A model generated the notes under the pieces. The model made no database searches. It was given only the letters and a program-made list of their open reading frames with translations, and was not told the origin of the DNA. DNA of 22,460 bases from a virus: IMG/VR virus record IMGVR_UViG_3300046318_000522, positions 1 to 22,460 of that record; one strand, 5' to 3'. A program made the position numbers and the translations under genes. Of the stretch, positions 1-5,574 are shown one piece after another; the first letter of the stretch is position 1; the number at the start of each line of letters is the position of its first letter.

Positions 1-112
1 CCCACCCCCCTACCCCGTTGGCCCAACCCCTCCGGGGGTCCGCGCCTTCCTCGCCTTCCCCGCGCTCCGCGCTTCCGCGCGCCCGCGCATTCGCCGCGCG
101 CCGCGCTTCACA
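1..112. other. C-rich non-coding stretch at window start
   Basis: No gene is seen here. The plus strand is strongly pyrimidine-rich, with repeated CGCGCTTC/CCGCGC-like words from about 55 to 110. Two small dyads are visible: GTTGGCCCAAC (17-27) and ACCCC-TCC-GGGGGT (about 26-39). It may be the 3' flank of an upstream gene or a leader region. Confidence 0.4.
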
Positions 113-128
113 TTAACTTCGGAGTTAA
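113..128. repeat. TTAAC-N6-GTTAA palindrome, site 1 (perfect)
   Basis: Core TTCGGA; arms perfect, extended by A/T pairs at 112 and 129. It lies about 70 bp upstream of the first gene's start. It is a member of the window-wide dispersed family. Confidence 0.9.
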
Positions 129-197
129 TTCCCCGTTATTCCGGCGCTATGGGTGGGAATGGATTGTCCATCAGCCCTATCAGATGAGGAACCTAGC

Positions 198-1058
198 ATG
201 ACCAAGATCAACGCCACTGCTGCCGACCGCGCCGCCGCCGCCCGCGCCCTCGTGCTCTCCGCCATGATGGACGCCGAAAGCGCAAGCGTCGCAGCGATCA
301 ACGAAATGCTGGAGGCGAACGCCCCCGGCATCGGCGATAACAAGGGGCCTGCCTTCGCCGACGTCTACGCTGCAGCGGAGGCCTGCCAAGATTACGCCAA
401 GGCGATAGAACTCTCCGCAAGCCTCGCAGCCTCCGCCAACGCCACCGGCGAGCTGGCCAAGCAGAACCAATTGCGCTGGTGGATCGGCACGGCGAGCGCT
501 CTTGCCCGGATTAACTTTGACGTTAAGGACGACGCCAAATGCGCGGAAGTGGTCAAGGCCCGGTGGCCGTCCATCGATAGTGCTCTCAAGGCGCGCGTCG
601 CTTGGCTCCGCCTCTATGTGCGCGCCGCTAAGTCCGGCATGTTGCGCGGCACGGTCGACGCCGTGATGCGCAATTATCAGGGCGGCGAGAGCCTTGAGAA
701 CAACGTCTATGCCGTGCTCGTCGAGGCCAAGCGCATCGCGGCGGAGAAGGGCAACAAGACCGAAGCGCTCGCGCCGCTCTCGCCGAGCAAGGTCGAGGAC
801 GTCATGTCGGGCAAGCTGGCGACCAAGCGCGCCGCTGACGCCGCGGCGAGCCGCGACGCCAAGAAGGCGGAGAAGGCGACGCAAGTGTCCGCGGAAAGCA
901 TCGTCATGACGCTGGCGCGCGAGATCGCCGACAAGGAGGGCGTCGAGGCGGACGTCGCGCACTTGGTCGCCCTGTTCAAGACCAAGCTGGAAGCCGCCAT
1001 CGCGGAGCGGACGCCGGTCACCTCGGCGAAGAAGCTGCAGGCGAAGAAGGCGAAGTGA
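198..1058 (+). CDS. Ala/Lys-rich hypothetical protein, 286 aa
   Basis: Function not recognised. The start at ATG 198 is preferred over an in-frame GTG at 153 because GAGGA (186-190) sits 7 nt upstream of it. The protein is largely helical in appearance and rich in Ala. Its C-terminal third is strongly basic, with Lys/Ala runs (about residues 205-235) and a tail ending in repeated AKK-type motifs, which could suit nucleic-acid binding; that is inference. A TTAAC-N6-GTTAA palindrome (511-526) lies inside the gene and encodes I-N-F-D-V-K. The gene is followed 6 nt later by a strong terminator, so it is probably a single-gene unit or the last gene of an upstream operon. No catalytic motif is visible. 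Confidence 0.85.
   Translation: MTKINATAADRAAAARALVLSAMMDAESASVAAINEMLEANAPGIGDNKGPAFADVYAAAEACQDYAKAIELSASLAASANATGELAKQNQLRWWIGTASALARINFDVKDDAKCAEVVKARWPSIDSALKARVAWLRLYVRAAKSGMLRGTVDAVMRNYQGGESLENNVYAVLVEAKRIAAEKGNKTEALAPLSPSKVEDVMSGKLATKRAADAAASRDAKKAEKATQVSAESIVMTLAREIADKEGVEADVAHLVALFKTKLEAAIAERTPVTSAKKLQAKKAK
511..526. repeat. TTAAC-N6-GTTAA palindrome, site 2 (perfect, intragenic)
   Basis: Core TTTGAC. It lies inside the 198-1058 gene in the frame xTT-AAC-NNN-NNN-GTT-AAx. Confidence 0.9.
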
Positions 1059-1064
1059 GATCGA

Positions 1065-1090
1065 GCGCCCCCGAAAGGGGGCGCTTTTTT
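1065..1090 (+). terminator. Rho-independent terminator
   Basis: The stem GCGCCCCC (1065-1072) pairs perfectly with GGGGGCGC (1077-1084) around a GAAA tetraloop and is followed by six T (1085-1090). It ends the transcript of the 198-1058 gene. Confidence 0.95.
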
Positions 1091-1108
1091 GCGTCCCGAC
1101 GATCCACG

Positions 1109-1124
1109 TTAACCTTGAAGTTAC
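1109..1124. repeat. TTAAC-N6-GTTAA palindrome, site 3 (one mismatch)
   Basis: Core CTTGAA; the right arm reads GTTAC. It lies 19 bp after the terminator T-tract. Confidence 0.8.
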
Positions 1125-1125
1125 T

Positions 1126-1158
1126 CAGCCGCGCGCTCAGCACTTGGGCGCGCGGCTG
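1126..1158 (+). other. Strong hairpin (11-bp perfect stem)
   Basis: CAGCCGCGCGC (1126-1136) pairs with GCGCGCGGCTG (1148-1158) across an 11-nt loop. Only CTTTGCGTTT follows, so it is a poor or back-up terminator, or a structured element next to palindrome site 3. Confidence 0.6.
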
Positions 1159-1253
1159 CTTTGCGTTTGCGCTAGGTTTAGTCTGAGCTTGGTCGGGCGC
1201 GTCGCCGCGCAGAATTAACCAGAACCCGGTTAAAGTAAAACCCAGCTCGCCAG

Positions 1254-1269
1254 TTAACTTCGAAGTTAA
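1254..1269. repeat. TTAAC-N6-GTTAA palindrome, site 4 (ideal form)
   Basis: TTAACTTCGAAGTTAA is a perfect 16-bp palindrome through its centre. It best represents the consensus of the family. Confidence 0.95.
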
Positions 1270-1331
1270 ATATGGACCTAGCTTTTTGGATCGAAAAGAT
1301 GACAGCATCGGTGCGTGGAAGGTCCGCTAAA

Positions 1332-1384
1332 GCTGTCTTACTTGTTGCAGCGCACAAATCGCTGTCTTACGGATCGGCAGCGCA
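1332..1384 (+). repeat. Direct repeat GCTGTCTTAC ... CAGCGCA, two copies
   Basis: GCTGTCTTAC at 1332-1341 and 1361-1370, each followed 6-7 nt later by CAGCGCA (1348-1354 and 1378-1384). The unit length is about 29-30 bp. Related TGTCTTAC words follow at 1486-1493 and, inverted, at 1510-1517. Confidence 0.75.
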
Positions 1385-1557
1385 AAAGGCCGAAAAAACC
1401 TTCCCAAAAGTTAAATTCTCAGCTCACATACGCATTAACCCGCCTCGCCACGTAACTTGAACGACACAAGAGCAAAAACGGGCTCTGTCTTACCGATGGA
1501 GGCCCAAAAGTAAGACAACTTTTTTCCTGCAAGCCACTGAAAACACACACTATCTAT

Positions 1558-1688
1558 CTCTATCTTACCATCTTACGTAAGATAGAGAAAACATAAGGCC
1601 TCGCGCGCGACCCCCCTGCAGCCCTATAGGCTTTTGCGGGAAAGTTGCGCGTCCTATTCTCTATCTTACGTAAGACGGTAAGATAGAA
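1558..1688. repeat. Long inverted repeat made of TCTTAC/GTAAGA motifs
   Basis: The left arm (1558-1587) and right arm (1659-1688) are reverse complements at 28 of 30 positions, with two further matching bases on the inner side. Each arm contains three TCTTAC units, two in one orientation and one inverted, and an internal palindrome: ATCTTACGTAAGAT at 1570-1583 and TCTTACGTAAGA at 1664-1675. The 71-bp spacer is GC-rich. This could be a cruciform or a clustered protein-binding site. Confidence 0.85.
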
Positions 1689-1715
1689 CTTTTGCTGCGC
1701 TGCACAACGCACGCC

Positions 1716-1791
1716 AGCCTACTCCGTCTTCCGAGCCTACTGTGCCATTCTTACAACACACTATCCACATACTTTCCATAGCCTACTCCGT
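1716..1791 (+). repeat. AGCCTACT repeats, three copies
   Basis: AGCCTACTCCGT is identical at 1716-1727 and 1780-1791, with a shorter AGCCTACT at 1734-1741. The last copy overlaps the -35 of the promoter at 1791-1819. Confidence 0.7.
1761..1769 (+). other. DnaA-box-like word CTATCCACA
   Basis: Eight of nine match to TTATCCACA, within the repeat cluster. The same word is at 4040-4048, and a perfect TTATCCACA is at 10948-10956. Confidence 0.4.
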
Positions 1792-1819
1792 AGACTTCGC
1801 CATAAAGAAACCATATACT
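1791..1819 (+). promoter_or_regulatory. Candidate sigma70-type promoter for the small-gene operon
   Basis: TAGACT (1791-1796), 17-nt spacer, TATACT (1814-1819). The -35 overlaps an AGCCTACT repeat and the predicted start lies in the tandem 10-mer at 1821-1840. This suggests regulated transcription of the genes from 1999 onward. Confidence 0.55.
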
Positions 1820-1820
1820 G

Positions 1821-1840
1821 GTTCCGCTTAGTTCCGCTTA
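1821..1840 (+). repeat. Tandem GTTCCGCTTA x2
   Basis: Two head-to-tail identical 10-mers directly downstream of the candidate -10 box. The position fits an operator or an initial transcribed repeat. Confidence 0.7.
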
Positions 1841-1890
1841 GTCCACTCTGCGCTATGTCCCCATCTGCTTCCCTGTTCATCCAGCCCACT

Positions 1891-1951
1891 ATGTCCCGTT
1901 CGGACATCCCGGATGCGCGGAAGGCTGCGCCAAATATCCCCTGCGGATATT
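1891..1951. repeat. Two short inverted repeats in the leader
   Basis: ATGTCC-CGTTC-GGACAT (1891-1907) and AATATCC-CCTGC-GGATATT (1933-1951), both with 5-nt centres, lie in the 5' leader before palindrome site 5. They could be RNA hairpins or operators. Confidence 0.55.
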
Positions 1952-1961
1952 GTCCAGCGTA

Positions 1962-1977
1962 TTAACCCCGACGTTAA
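1962..1977. repeat. TTAAC-N6-GTTAA palindrome, site 5 (perfect)
   Basis: Core CCCGAC. It ends 21 bp before the start codon of the first small gene (1999). Confidence 0.9.
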
Positions 1978-1998
1978 TCTCAACCAAGGAACCGACAC

Positions 1999-2493
1999 AT
2001 GTCCCCGTACACCCCATCCACCCCATCCACCCGGCTCGACAATTTCGACCTGACCGTCACCGACTGCCAGCTGATCTCCCTGTCCCTCCACCTGCTGGCT
2101 TCGGTCGCCGACCAGACCTCGCTCAAGGACGACTGCCTCCGCATCAAGGACGCGCTCGACGCCAGCCTCATCGAACTGCTCCGGGACAAGGCGCAGCGCG
2201 TTAGCGCTGCGCATACGCCCCTCCGCGCCCCATCTGCATCCCCAATAGAACCCGCAGCTGCAGCGCCCGCGACGCCGAGCCTGCCGGGCAGCGCAGCTCC
2301 GCCCATGCGTCCTGATCCCCTGCCGATCTATGTGCGCTGCCGGACATCGCCGCCCAGCGCCAACCGGCAGCGCGGCACGGTGCGTCCTGACGTTGTCGAT
2401 GGGGTGATCATTGCGAGATGCGGGCTGGCTCGGCGTCGCGCGGCCATGGCGTCAGTCTACCGCCAGCCGACGCGTATCCTCGTCCTGTATTAA
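1999..2493 (+). CDS. Hypothetical protein, 164 aa, Pro/Ala-rich middle
   Basis: Not recognised. ATG 1999 follows AAGGA (1985-1989). Residues about 15-65 look like a compact helical domain (LISLSLHLL...SLIELLRDKAQR). This is followed by a low-complexity Pro/Ala/Ser linker (about 75-105) and a basic C-terminus with several Arg pairs. The TAA stop (2491-2493) is supplied by palindrome site 6. It is the first gene of the small-gene operon after the repeat-rich region, the usual place for early host-interaction genes; that role is inference. The C-terminal half after the linker is less certain to be functional protein. Confidence 0.7.
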   Translation: MSPYTPSTPSTRLDNFDLTVTDCQLISLSLHLLASVADQTSLKDDCLRIKDALDASLIELLRDKAQRVSAAHTPLRAPSASPIEPAAAAPATPSLPGSAAPPMRPDPLPIYVRCRTSPPSANRQRGTVRPDVVDGVIIARCGLARRRAAMASVYRQPTRILVLY

Positions 2494-2505
2494 CCCTGAA
2501 GTTAA
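2490..2505. repeat. TTAAC-N6-GTTAA palindrome, site 6 (perfect)
   Basis: Core CCTGAA. It contains the stop codon of the 1999-2493 gene. Its right arm runs straight into the Shine-Dalgarno AAGGAG of the next gene. Confidence 0.9.
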
Positions 2506-2515
2506 GGAGACACAC

Positions 2516-2758
2516 ATGAAGATCGTCTTGTGCATCCAGCAGCCGGGCGGGGGCTTTGTCTCGGGCACGCATGCCGACTGCATCGTCCGGGCCTACACTA
2601 CTGTCGCGCTAGGCGAGGCGATGGCGCGCCTTCTCGCCGCCAAGCACCGCAGGACTGTGCGCTGCCAAGTCTACGCCGAGCACGACGTCTATTGCGACAA
2701 TCCCACGCCCCACACCTCGTATTCCCACCCCGATGGAAGGACGCTGCCCCATGAGTAA
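2516..2758 (+). CDS. Small hypothetical protein, 80 aa
   Basis: Not recognised. ATG 2516 has AAGGAG (2504-2509) 6 nt upstream, which fixes the start against longer in-frame alternatives. The N-terminus begins MKIVLCIQQPGGG, followed by an AxxxxALGEAMARLLAAKHRR helix and a C-terminus with His and Cys (residues about 50-75), possibly a small alpha/beta fold. It overlaps the next gene by 8 nt, indicating translational coupling. The preceding palindrome abuts its ribosome-binding site, so a protein bound there could affect expression of this gene. Confidence 0.75.
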   Translation: MKIVLCIQQPGGGFVSGTHADCIVRAYTTVALGEAMARLLAAKHRRTVRCQVYAEHDVYCDNPTPHTSYSHPDGRTLPHE

Positions 2759-3044
2759 ACGGATCGAATACCTGATCTCCGTGCTGGAGCTCACCCGTAT
2801 CAATAAGGACCACAGCTTCGGCTACCCCCACACCGCCTTCTACTTCACTGACGTCCTGCCCAAGAGCAGCGAGCGGTATTTCGATCTCGTCCACGATCAT
2901 GGAGCCGACACATGGAGGGCGCGGAAATACACGCTCGCCGAGGACGGCTATTTCGACTGGGTCGAGCTGCCGCAGCCCTTTATGCGGACGCTCAAGGCGC
3001 TGTCGTTTCTAAGCGAGCTCGCCGTTGGGAGGGATGCCGCATGA
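2751..3044 (+). CDS. Small hypothetical protein, 97 aa, paralogue set A
   Basis: Not recognised by family. The start MSKRIEYL at 2751 overlaps the preceding stop by 8 nt; an in-frame ATG at 2733 would overlap more and lacks a better ribosome-binding site. It has an N-terminal helix (IEYLISVLELTRI), a central aromatic beta-like stretch (YFDLVHDHG...W) and a C-terminal helix starting ELPQPFMRTLKALSFL. The order helix, beta sheet with W, [LV]P-x-x-[FL] helix is shared with the genes at 3041 and 3346 and more weakly with 5021. This suggests duplication of one early-gene family. It ends in an ATGA overlap with the next gene. Confidence 0.8.
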   Translation: MSKRIEYLISVLELTRINKDHSFGYPHTAFYFTDVLPKSSERYFDLVHDHGADTWRARKYTLAEDGYFDWVELPQPFMRTLKALSFLSELAVGRDAA

Positions 3045-3331
3045 GGGAGGAAGCCCTGCGCCGCGTCGCGCTGATCTTGGCGGCAATCCATAGTGTCAGG
3101 CCCTACCACAGCAAGTCCGCCACGCACGTCTATCTGTTCCGAGGGCCCGGCAAGAAAGGCTACGTGCTGCGCCGCTTGGGCTCTTCGGAAAAATGGACGG
3201 GGTGGAAGCGCAATGAAAAAGGGGACTGGGTTGGCCGTGCGCACTTGCCGCAGACCCTAGTCCTCCCCCTGCTGGCTCAAGCCCTCCTCTTCGCAGAAGA
3301 CCATGATAGCAAGCATTATCCTCGAAGTTAA
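3041..3331 (+). CDS. Small hypothetical protein, 96 aa, paralogue set A
   Basis: Not recognised. ATG 3041 overlaps the preceding TGA (ATGA), so it is translationally coupled. Residues 1-20 form a helix (RRVALILAAIHSV). The middle is basic and Trp-rich (EKWTGWKRNEKGDW). The C-terminal helix begins HLPQTLVLPLLAQALLF and matches the pattern of its neighbours at 2751 and 3346. The TAA stop (3329-3331) lies in the right arm of a degenerate palindrome. Probably a diverged duplicate; biochemical role unknown. Confidence 0.8.
   Translation: MREEALRRVALILAAIHSVRPYHSKSATHVYLFRGPGKKGYVLRRLGSSEKWTGWKRNEKGDWVGRAHLPQTLVLPLLAQALLFAEDHDSKHYPRS
3316..3331. repeat. TTAAC-N6-GTTAA palindrome, site 7 (one mismatch)
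   Basis: TTATC-CTCGAA-GTTAA. The right arm provides the TAA stop of the 3041-3331 gene; the next start codon is 14 bp on. Confidence 0.75.
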
Positions 3332-3345
3332 CCAGAGATGGACCA

Positions 3346-3654
3346 ATGACAAAACGATTAGAGACTATCTTGCATCTGGAGTTGACGAAAATCGTCAACT
3401 GGACGTTCGGCAGGGACTATCACTTCACCTCGTACAACAAGCGCCGCGGCCTTCGGCGGACGTTCGTCCTGACCTGCCACGGGACGACCAGATTTAGCGA
3501 GGTGCACTACAGGCCGCCGGACTTCGCTGTGCTCTTGCGCGAAGGCCACCCCTTCGGGAGTGAAGCCACTGTCCGCGTGCCTCACGCCTTCATGACGGGG
3601 CTCAAGCTCAGCGCCTTCATGCAGGAAGACGACCCCACCATCCTCAGAAATTGA
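3346..3654 (+). CDS. Small hypothetical protein, 102 aa, paralogue set A
   Basis: Not recognised. ATG 3346 is the first start after palindrome site 7, with CAGAGATGGA upstream as a weak ribosome-binding site. The N-terminus MTKRLETILHLELTKI resembles that of the 2751 product (SKRIEYLISVLELTRI). The C-terminal RVPHAFMTGLKLSAFM resembles ELPQPFMRTLKALSFL. The central region is basic and aromatic. A perfect 9-bp inverted repeat with a 3-nt loop lies at 3380-3400 within the coding sequence. It belongs to the small early-type operon; function unknown. Confidence 0.8.
   Translation: MTKRLETILHLELTKIVNWTFGRDYHFTSYNKRRGLRRTFVLTCHGTTRFSEVHYRPPDFAVLLREGHPFGSEATVRVPHAFMTGLKLSAFMQEDDPTILRN
3380..3400 (+). 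repeat. Intragenic hairpin AGTTGACGA-AAA-TCGTCAACT
   Basis: A perfect 9-bp dyad with a 3-nt loop near the 5' end of the 3346-3654 gene. It could slow ribosomes, be an mRNA-processing site, or be an operator unrelated to the TTAAC family. Confidence 0.55.
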
Positions 3655-3665
3655 AAGGACACCCC

Positions 3666-3980
3666 ATGATGTGGACGACACACACCCTTCCGCTTGGCTA
3701 CATATTCTCGACCTGCAACGGGCGGGACTGGCTGCTGACCTGCAACGGACGCATGGTCTGCTCCGCCACCGCCAACAGCTACGCTGAGGCCTATGAGCGC
3801 TGCCGGGAGCTTCTCCCGACCGCGCCTGCCGCGCTGCCCTTCCTGCCCAAAGACCGCGACGGCGCGCTGCGCATGATCGTAGAGCACCTGCACAAGGTCT
3901 ATGACGAGCGCCGCGTCGGCGACAGCGACGAGACCCTGTCCGGCATCGCCAACGTGCTCGACTTGATCGAGCGGTCCTGA
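3666..3980 (+). CDS. Small hypothetical protein, 104 aa
   Basis: Not recognised. ATG 3666 is placed by AAGGA (3655-3659) 6 nt upstream; a second ATG follows at 3669. The first third carries a repeated CNGR motif (STCNGRDWLLTCNGRMVCS), which looks like two related beta strands. Residues about 38-50 form a helix (ANSYAEAYERCRELL). The C-terminal 40 residues are acidic and helical and end LDLIERS. It is joined by a TGATG overlap to a 16-codon hydrophobic peptide. Part of the small-gene operon; role unknown. Confidence 0.8.
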   Translation: MMWTTHTLPLGYIFSTCNGRDWLLTCNGRMVCSATANSYAEAYERCRELLPTAPAALPFLPKDRDGALRMIVEHLHKVYDERRVGDSDETLSGIANVLDLIERS

Positions 3981-4030
3981 TGCTGGCGACCCTCATCGTG
4001 CTTGCGCTCACAGCCTACGCCGTATGCTGA
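3980..4030 (+). CDS. Candidate 16-aa hydrophobic micropeptide
   Basis: ATG 3980 overlaps the upstream stop (TGATG) and encodes MLATLIVLALTAYAVC before TGA 4028-4030. The whole peptide is apolar and would span about one membrane leaflet or a short helix. Similar short hydrophobic frames, coupled to or immediately following upstream stops, occur at 13639 and 15394, which raises its credibility. It could also be a chance frame at the operon end. Ribosome profiling or conservation would decide. Confidence 0.35.
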   Translation: MLATLIVLALTAYAVC

Positions 4031-4039
4031 GCGTCCCCG

Positions 4040-4048
4040 CTATCCACA
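4040..4048 (+). other. DnaA-box-like word CTATCCACA
   Basis: Eight of nine match to TTATCCACA, 11 bp upstream of the -35 of the promoter candidate at 4060. Confidence 0.35.
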
Positions 4049-4059
4049 GGGGCATGGGC

Positions 4060-4087
4060 TTGACCGCTTGTGCCTGTGTGGTAAGCT
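4060..4087 (+). promoter_or_regulatory. Candidate promoter
   Basis: TTGACC (4060-4065), 16-nt spacer, TAAGCT (4082-4087), in the 123-bp gap before the 4154 gene. Palindrome site 8 lies about 40 bp downstream of the -10, between the promoter and the ribosome-binding site. Confidence 0.45.
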
Positions 4088-4126
4088 AGTGTGAACTAAC
4101 CAAGAAGGAGTTCGACCGGCTCCGAA

Positions 4127-4142
4127 TTAACTTGGAAGTTAA
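4127..4142. repeat. TTAAC-N6-GTTAA palindrome, site 8 (perfect)
   Basis: Core TTGGAA. Its right arm abuts the Shine-Dalgarno AAAGGAGAG of the 4154 gene. Confidence 0.9.
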
Positions 4143-4153
4143 AGGAGAGATCA

Positions 4154-4537
4154 ATGTCACACACGATACCCATCCCCAACGTCCGCCAGCGATTGTTCTT
4201 TTCGCTGAAGGCCTTGCACCGCGCGCGACGCGACGTCGTCCACGCCATGCAGGAAGGGCAGCTGCCGACCGCCATGTATTGGCAGGAGCAGGCTCGCCAA
4301 TCAATCCAGCACGCGCTCGACAACATGCGCGAGCTGGACGAAGCCTGCCTGCCCGACAGCATGAATGAGGCGCATCAGTTGGCGCGCCGCATCGCGTCCA
4401 TGCGCATGGGCCTGCAGGAGATCGCCAGCCTGCCGAGCATGCCGACCCAAGCCCGTCTCGCCCTGCAGGGAGTGATGGATCAGGACGACCTGCTCAGCCG
4501 GATCGCCACGGAAGAATTCTCCGCTATGGTCGAGTGA
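4154..4537 (+). CDS. Helical hypothetical protein, 127 aa
   Basis: Not recognised. ATG 4154 has an excellent AAAGGAGAG ribosome-binding site. The protein appears all-helical, with long amphipathic stretches (residues about 10-60 and 70-105) rich in Ala, Arg, Gln and Met, no Cys after residue 70 and an acidic C-terminus. It could be a helical-bundle or coiled-coil protein, such as an inhibitor or scaffold of a host enzyme, but nothing shows this directly. It is the first gene behind the promoter candidate at 4060 and is followed by a second helical protein, then a terminator at 4956, so the two form a transcription unit. Confidence 0.8.
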   Translation: MSHTIPIPNVRQRLFFSLKALHRARRDVVHAMQEGQLPTAMYWQEQARQSIQHALDNMRELDEACLPDSMNEAHQLARRIASMRMGLQEIASLPSMPTQARLALQGVMDQDDLLSRIATEEFSAMVE

Positions 4538-4580
4538 GTATCCCGGAACACCCCAACCCATCGAACTGAGGCCAATGGAA

Positions 4581-4928
4581 ATGACCGCTATCTACCTGTC
4601 CCGCCGCGCGCGCCCCGCCGAGCTGCAATCGGAACGCGCCCTGCTCGCTCGTGAAGAGCTTGAGGAGGCGATCCGCATGTATGACAAGGCTCCGTCGAGC
4701 CTGACCCTGTCGCACATGACCAAGGCGGCGCACGAGTATGTCGAGGAGCTGCATCAGATGAATGCGCCGCTCGTCGCCGCGCTCCGCCGCGTCGAGACCT
4801 TCATGGCCAGCGTCAAGCCGCCTATGAAGCTGCCGCCCATGGAGAACGACATCCATCAGATCAGCCGGTCCTTCAAGCACCGCATGGCTGACCTGCGCCG
4901 TTCGCTGCGGGAGCGCATGTCGCGCTGA
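4581..4928 (+). CDS. Helical hypothetical protein, 115 aa
   Basis: Not recognised. There are two in-frame starts, ATG 4575 and ATG 4581. GAGG at 4568-4571 is only 3 nt from the first but 9 nt from the second, so 4581 is preferred. The protein is helical and charged (LLAREELEEAIRMYDKA; AAHEYVEELHQM; FKHRMADLRRSLRERM), suggesting a helical hairpin or coiled coil. Like its upstream neighbour it has no catalytic motif. The gene is the last in its unit: a terminator follows 28 nt later. Confidence 0.8.
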   Translation: MTAIYLSRRARPAELQSERALLAREELEEAIRMYDKAPSSLTLSHMTKAAHEYVEELHQMNAPLVAALRRVETFMASVKPPMKLPPMENDIHQISRSFKHRMADLRRSLRERMSR

Positions 4929-4955
4929 TCCGTCCGCCGCATCCAAGAACCATTG

Positions 4956-4987
4956 AGGCGGAGCTCCACCAGCTCCGCCTTTTCTTT
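4956..4987 (+). terminator. Rho-independent terminator running into a palindrome
   Basis: AGGCGGAGCT (4956-4965) pairs perfectly with AGCTCCGCCT (4971-4980) around CCACC. The T-rich tail TTTTCTTT continues directly into palindrome site 9. Confidence 0.9.
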
Positions 4988-5001
4988 AACCTCGACGTTA
5001 A
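4986..5001. repeat. TTAAC-N6-GTTAA palindrome, site 9 (perfect)
   Basis: Core CTCGAC. It overlaps the terminator T-tract and precedes the 5021 start by 19 bp. Confidence 0.9.
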
Positions 5002-5020
5002 GCCAAGAGGTCATAAACCA

Positions 5021-5356
5021 ATGACAGCATTACATATTCCCCGCGCGCCGCATGAGCTGGCCGCCTACTTCGACCTCAACAATATCCAGCGCATCACCGA
5101 GAGCGTGTACGTCATCCGCTCGCTGCCGCATCGCAGGGGGCGGTCATTTCAAGTCACGCGCCACGAGCATGGCTGGACGATGGTCCGCATCAACACCAGC
5201 TTCCCCATCGGCATGGCCAGAATGCCCGACGCCATAAAAGACGCCGTGCTGCCTGCCATCCTCCTGCTCGACATTCCCATCCTGACCATCGAGCAGCGCC
5301 GCCAACGGTTCATGAACAAGGTGCCCGCGACATGGGCGACGGAGAAATTTACATGA
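5021..5356 (+). CDS. Small hypothetical protein, 111 aa
   Basis: Not recognised. ATG 5021 follows AAGAGG about 10 nt upstream. The middle region reads RSFQVTRHEHGWTMVRI, and a C-terminal hydrophobic helix (DAVLPAILLLDIPIL) follows ARMPDA. This order, a basic beta stretch with W and then a helix after a Pro, loosely matches paralogue set A (2751, 3041, 3346), so it may be a more distant member. There is no visible promoter between the terminator at 4956 and this gene other than palindrome site 9, so it may depend on read-through. It ends in an ATGA overlap with the next gene. Confidence 0.8.
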   Translation: MTALHIPRAPHELAAYFDLNNIQRITESVYVIRSLPHRRGRSFQVTRHEHGWTMVRINTSFPIGMARMPDAIKDAVLPAILLLDIPILTIEQRRQRFMNKVPATWATEKFT

Positions 5357-5574
5357 CTGAGGAAGCCCAAGAATACGCCTATATGGCGCTGGCGTGGGAG
5401 GTGGCCCGCAGCCGCAGAGACGGCAAGGGCAAGCCGTTTCTCCCCTCCACCTGCAGGCCTTGCCCGCGGGACATGGACACCGTGCGCGAGTGCATCAACC
5501 ACAACGTCAGCTGGTTCGACTGCGGCATCCTGCTGGTAGTGGACCGCATGAACTTTCCCAAGGAGAACCCATGA
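5353..5574 (+). CDS. Small hypothetical protein, 73 aa, four Cys
   Basis: Not recognised. The start at ATG 5353 overlaps the preceding TGA and has GGAG (5340-5343) 9 nt upstream; an in-frame ATG at 5332 is less well placed. The N-terminal half is helical (EEAQEYAYMALAWEVARSRR). The second half contains STCRPCPRD, RECINHN and FDCGIL, that is Cys-x2-Cys plus two further Cys. This could bind a metal but no known finger is recognised. It is coupled on both sides by 4-nt overlaps. Confidence 0.8.
   Translation: MTEEAQEYAYMALAWEVARSRRDGKGKPFLPSTCRPCPRDMDTVRECINHNVSWFDCGILLVVDRMNFPKENP

Larger units (their letters stand above)
1091..1998. other. Repeat-dense non-coding region; candidate replication origin or control region
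   Basis: About 0.9 kb with no convincing gene and visibly lower GC than its surroundings from about 1270 to 1830. It holds two TTAAC-N6-GTTAA palindromes near its left end and a third at its right end. It also holds an 11-bp-stem hairpin, many copies of TCTTAC/GTAAGA including a long inverted pair, three AGCCTACT repeats, a DnaA-box-like CTATCCACA, a tandem 10-mer and a promoter-like sequence. Clustered short iterons with dyads and lower GC are typical of phage or plasmid origins and of complex operators. The origin assignment is inference; no replication initiator gene sits next to it. Confidence 0.5.

Noticed and set aside
1215-1233. TTAACC-N7-GGTTAA dyad
   Set aside because: The arms resemble the main family but the TTAAC/GTTAA spacing is 9, not 6, so it was not counted as a member.
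1018-1308. 96-codon minus-strand frame
   Set aside because: It spans the terminator, a strong hairpin and two palindromes and overlaps the end of the first gene; a shadow frame.
1272-1460. 62-codon plus-strand frame right after palindrome site 4
   Set aside because: It lacks a ribosome-binding site and runs through the TCTTAC direct repeats of a lower-GC non-coding region. Its composition and lack of recognisable pattern fit a chance frame, though the palindrome-then-ATG layout resembles 8446-8463.
1332-1690. TCTTAC repeats as a CRISPR array
   Set aside because: The repeats are too short, unevenly spaced and in both orientations, with no uniform spacers or cas genes.
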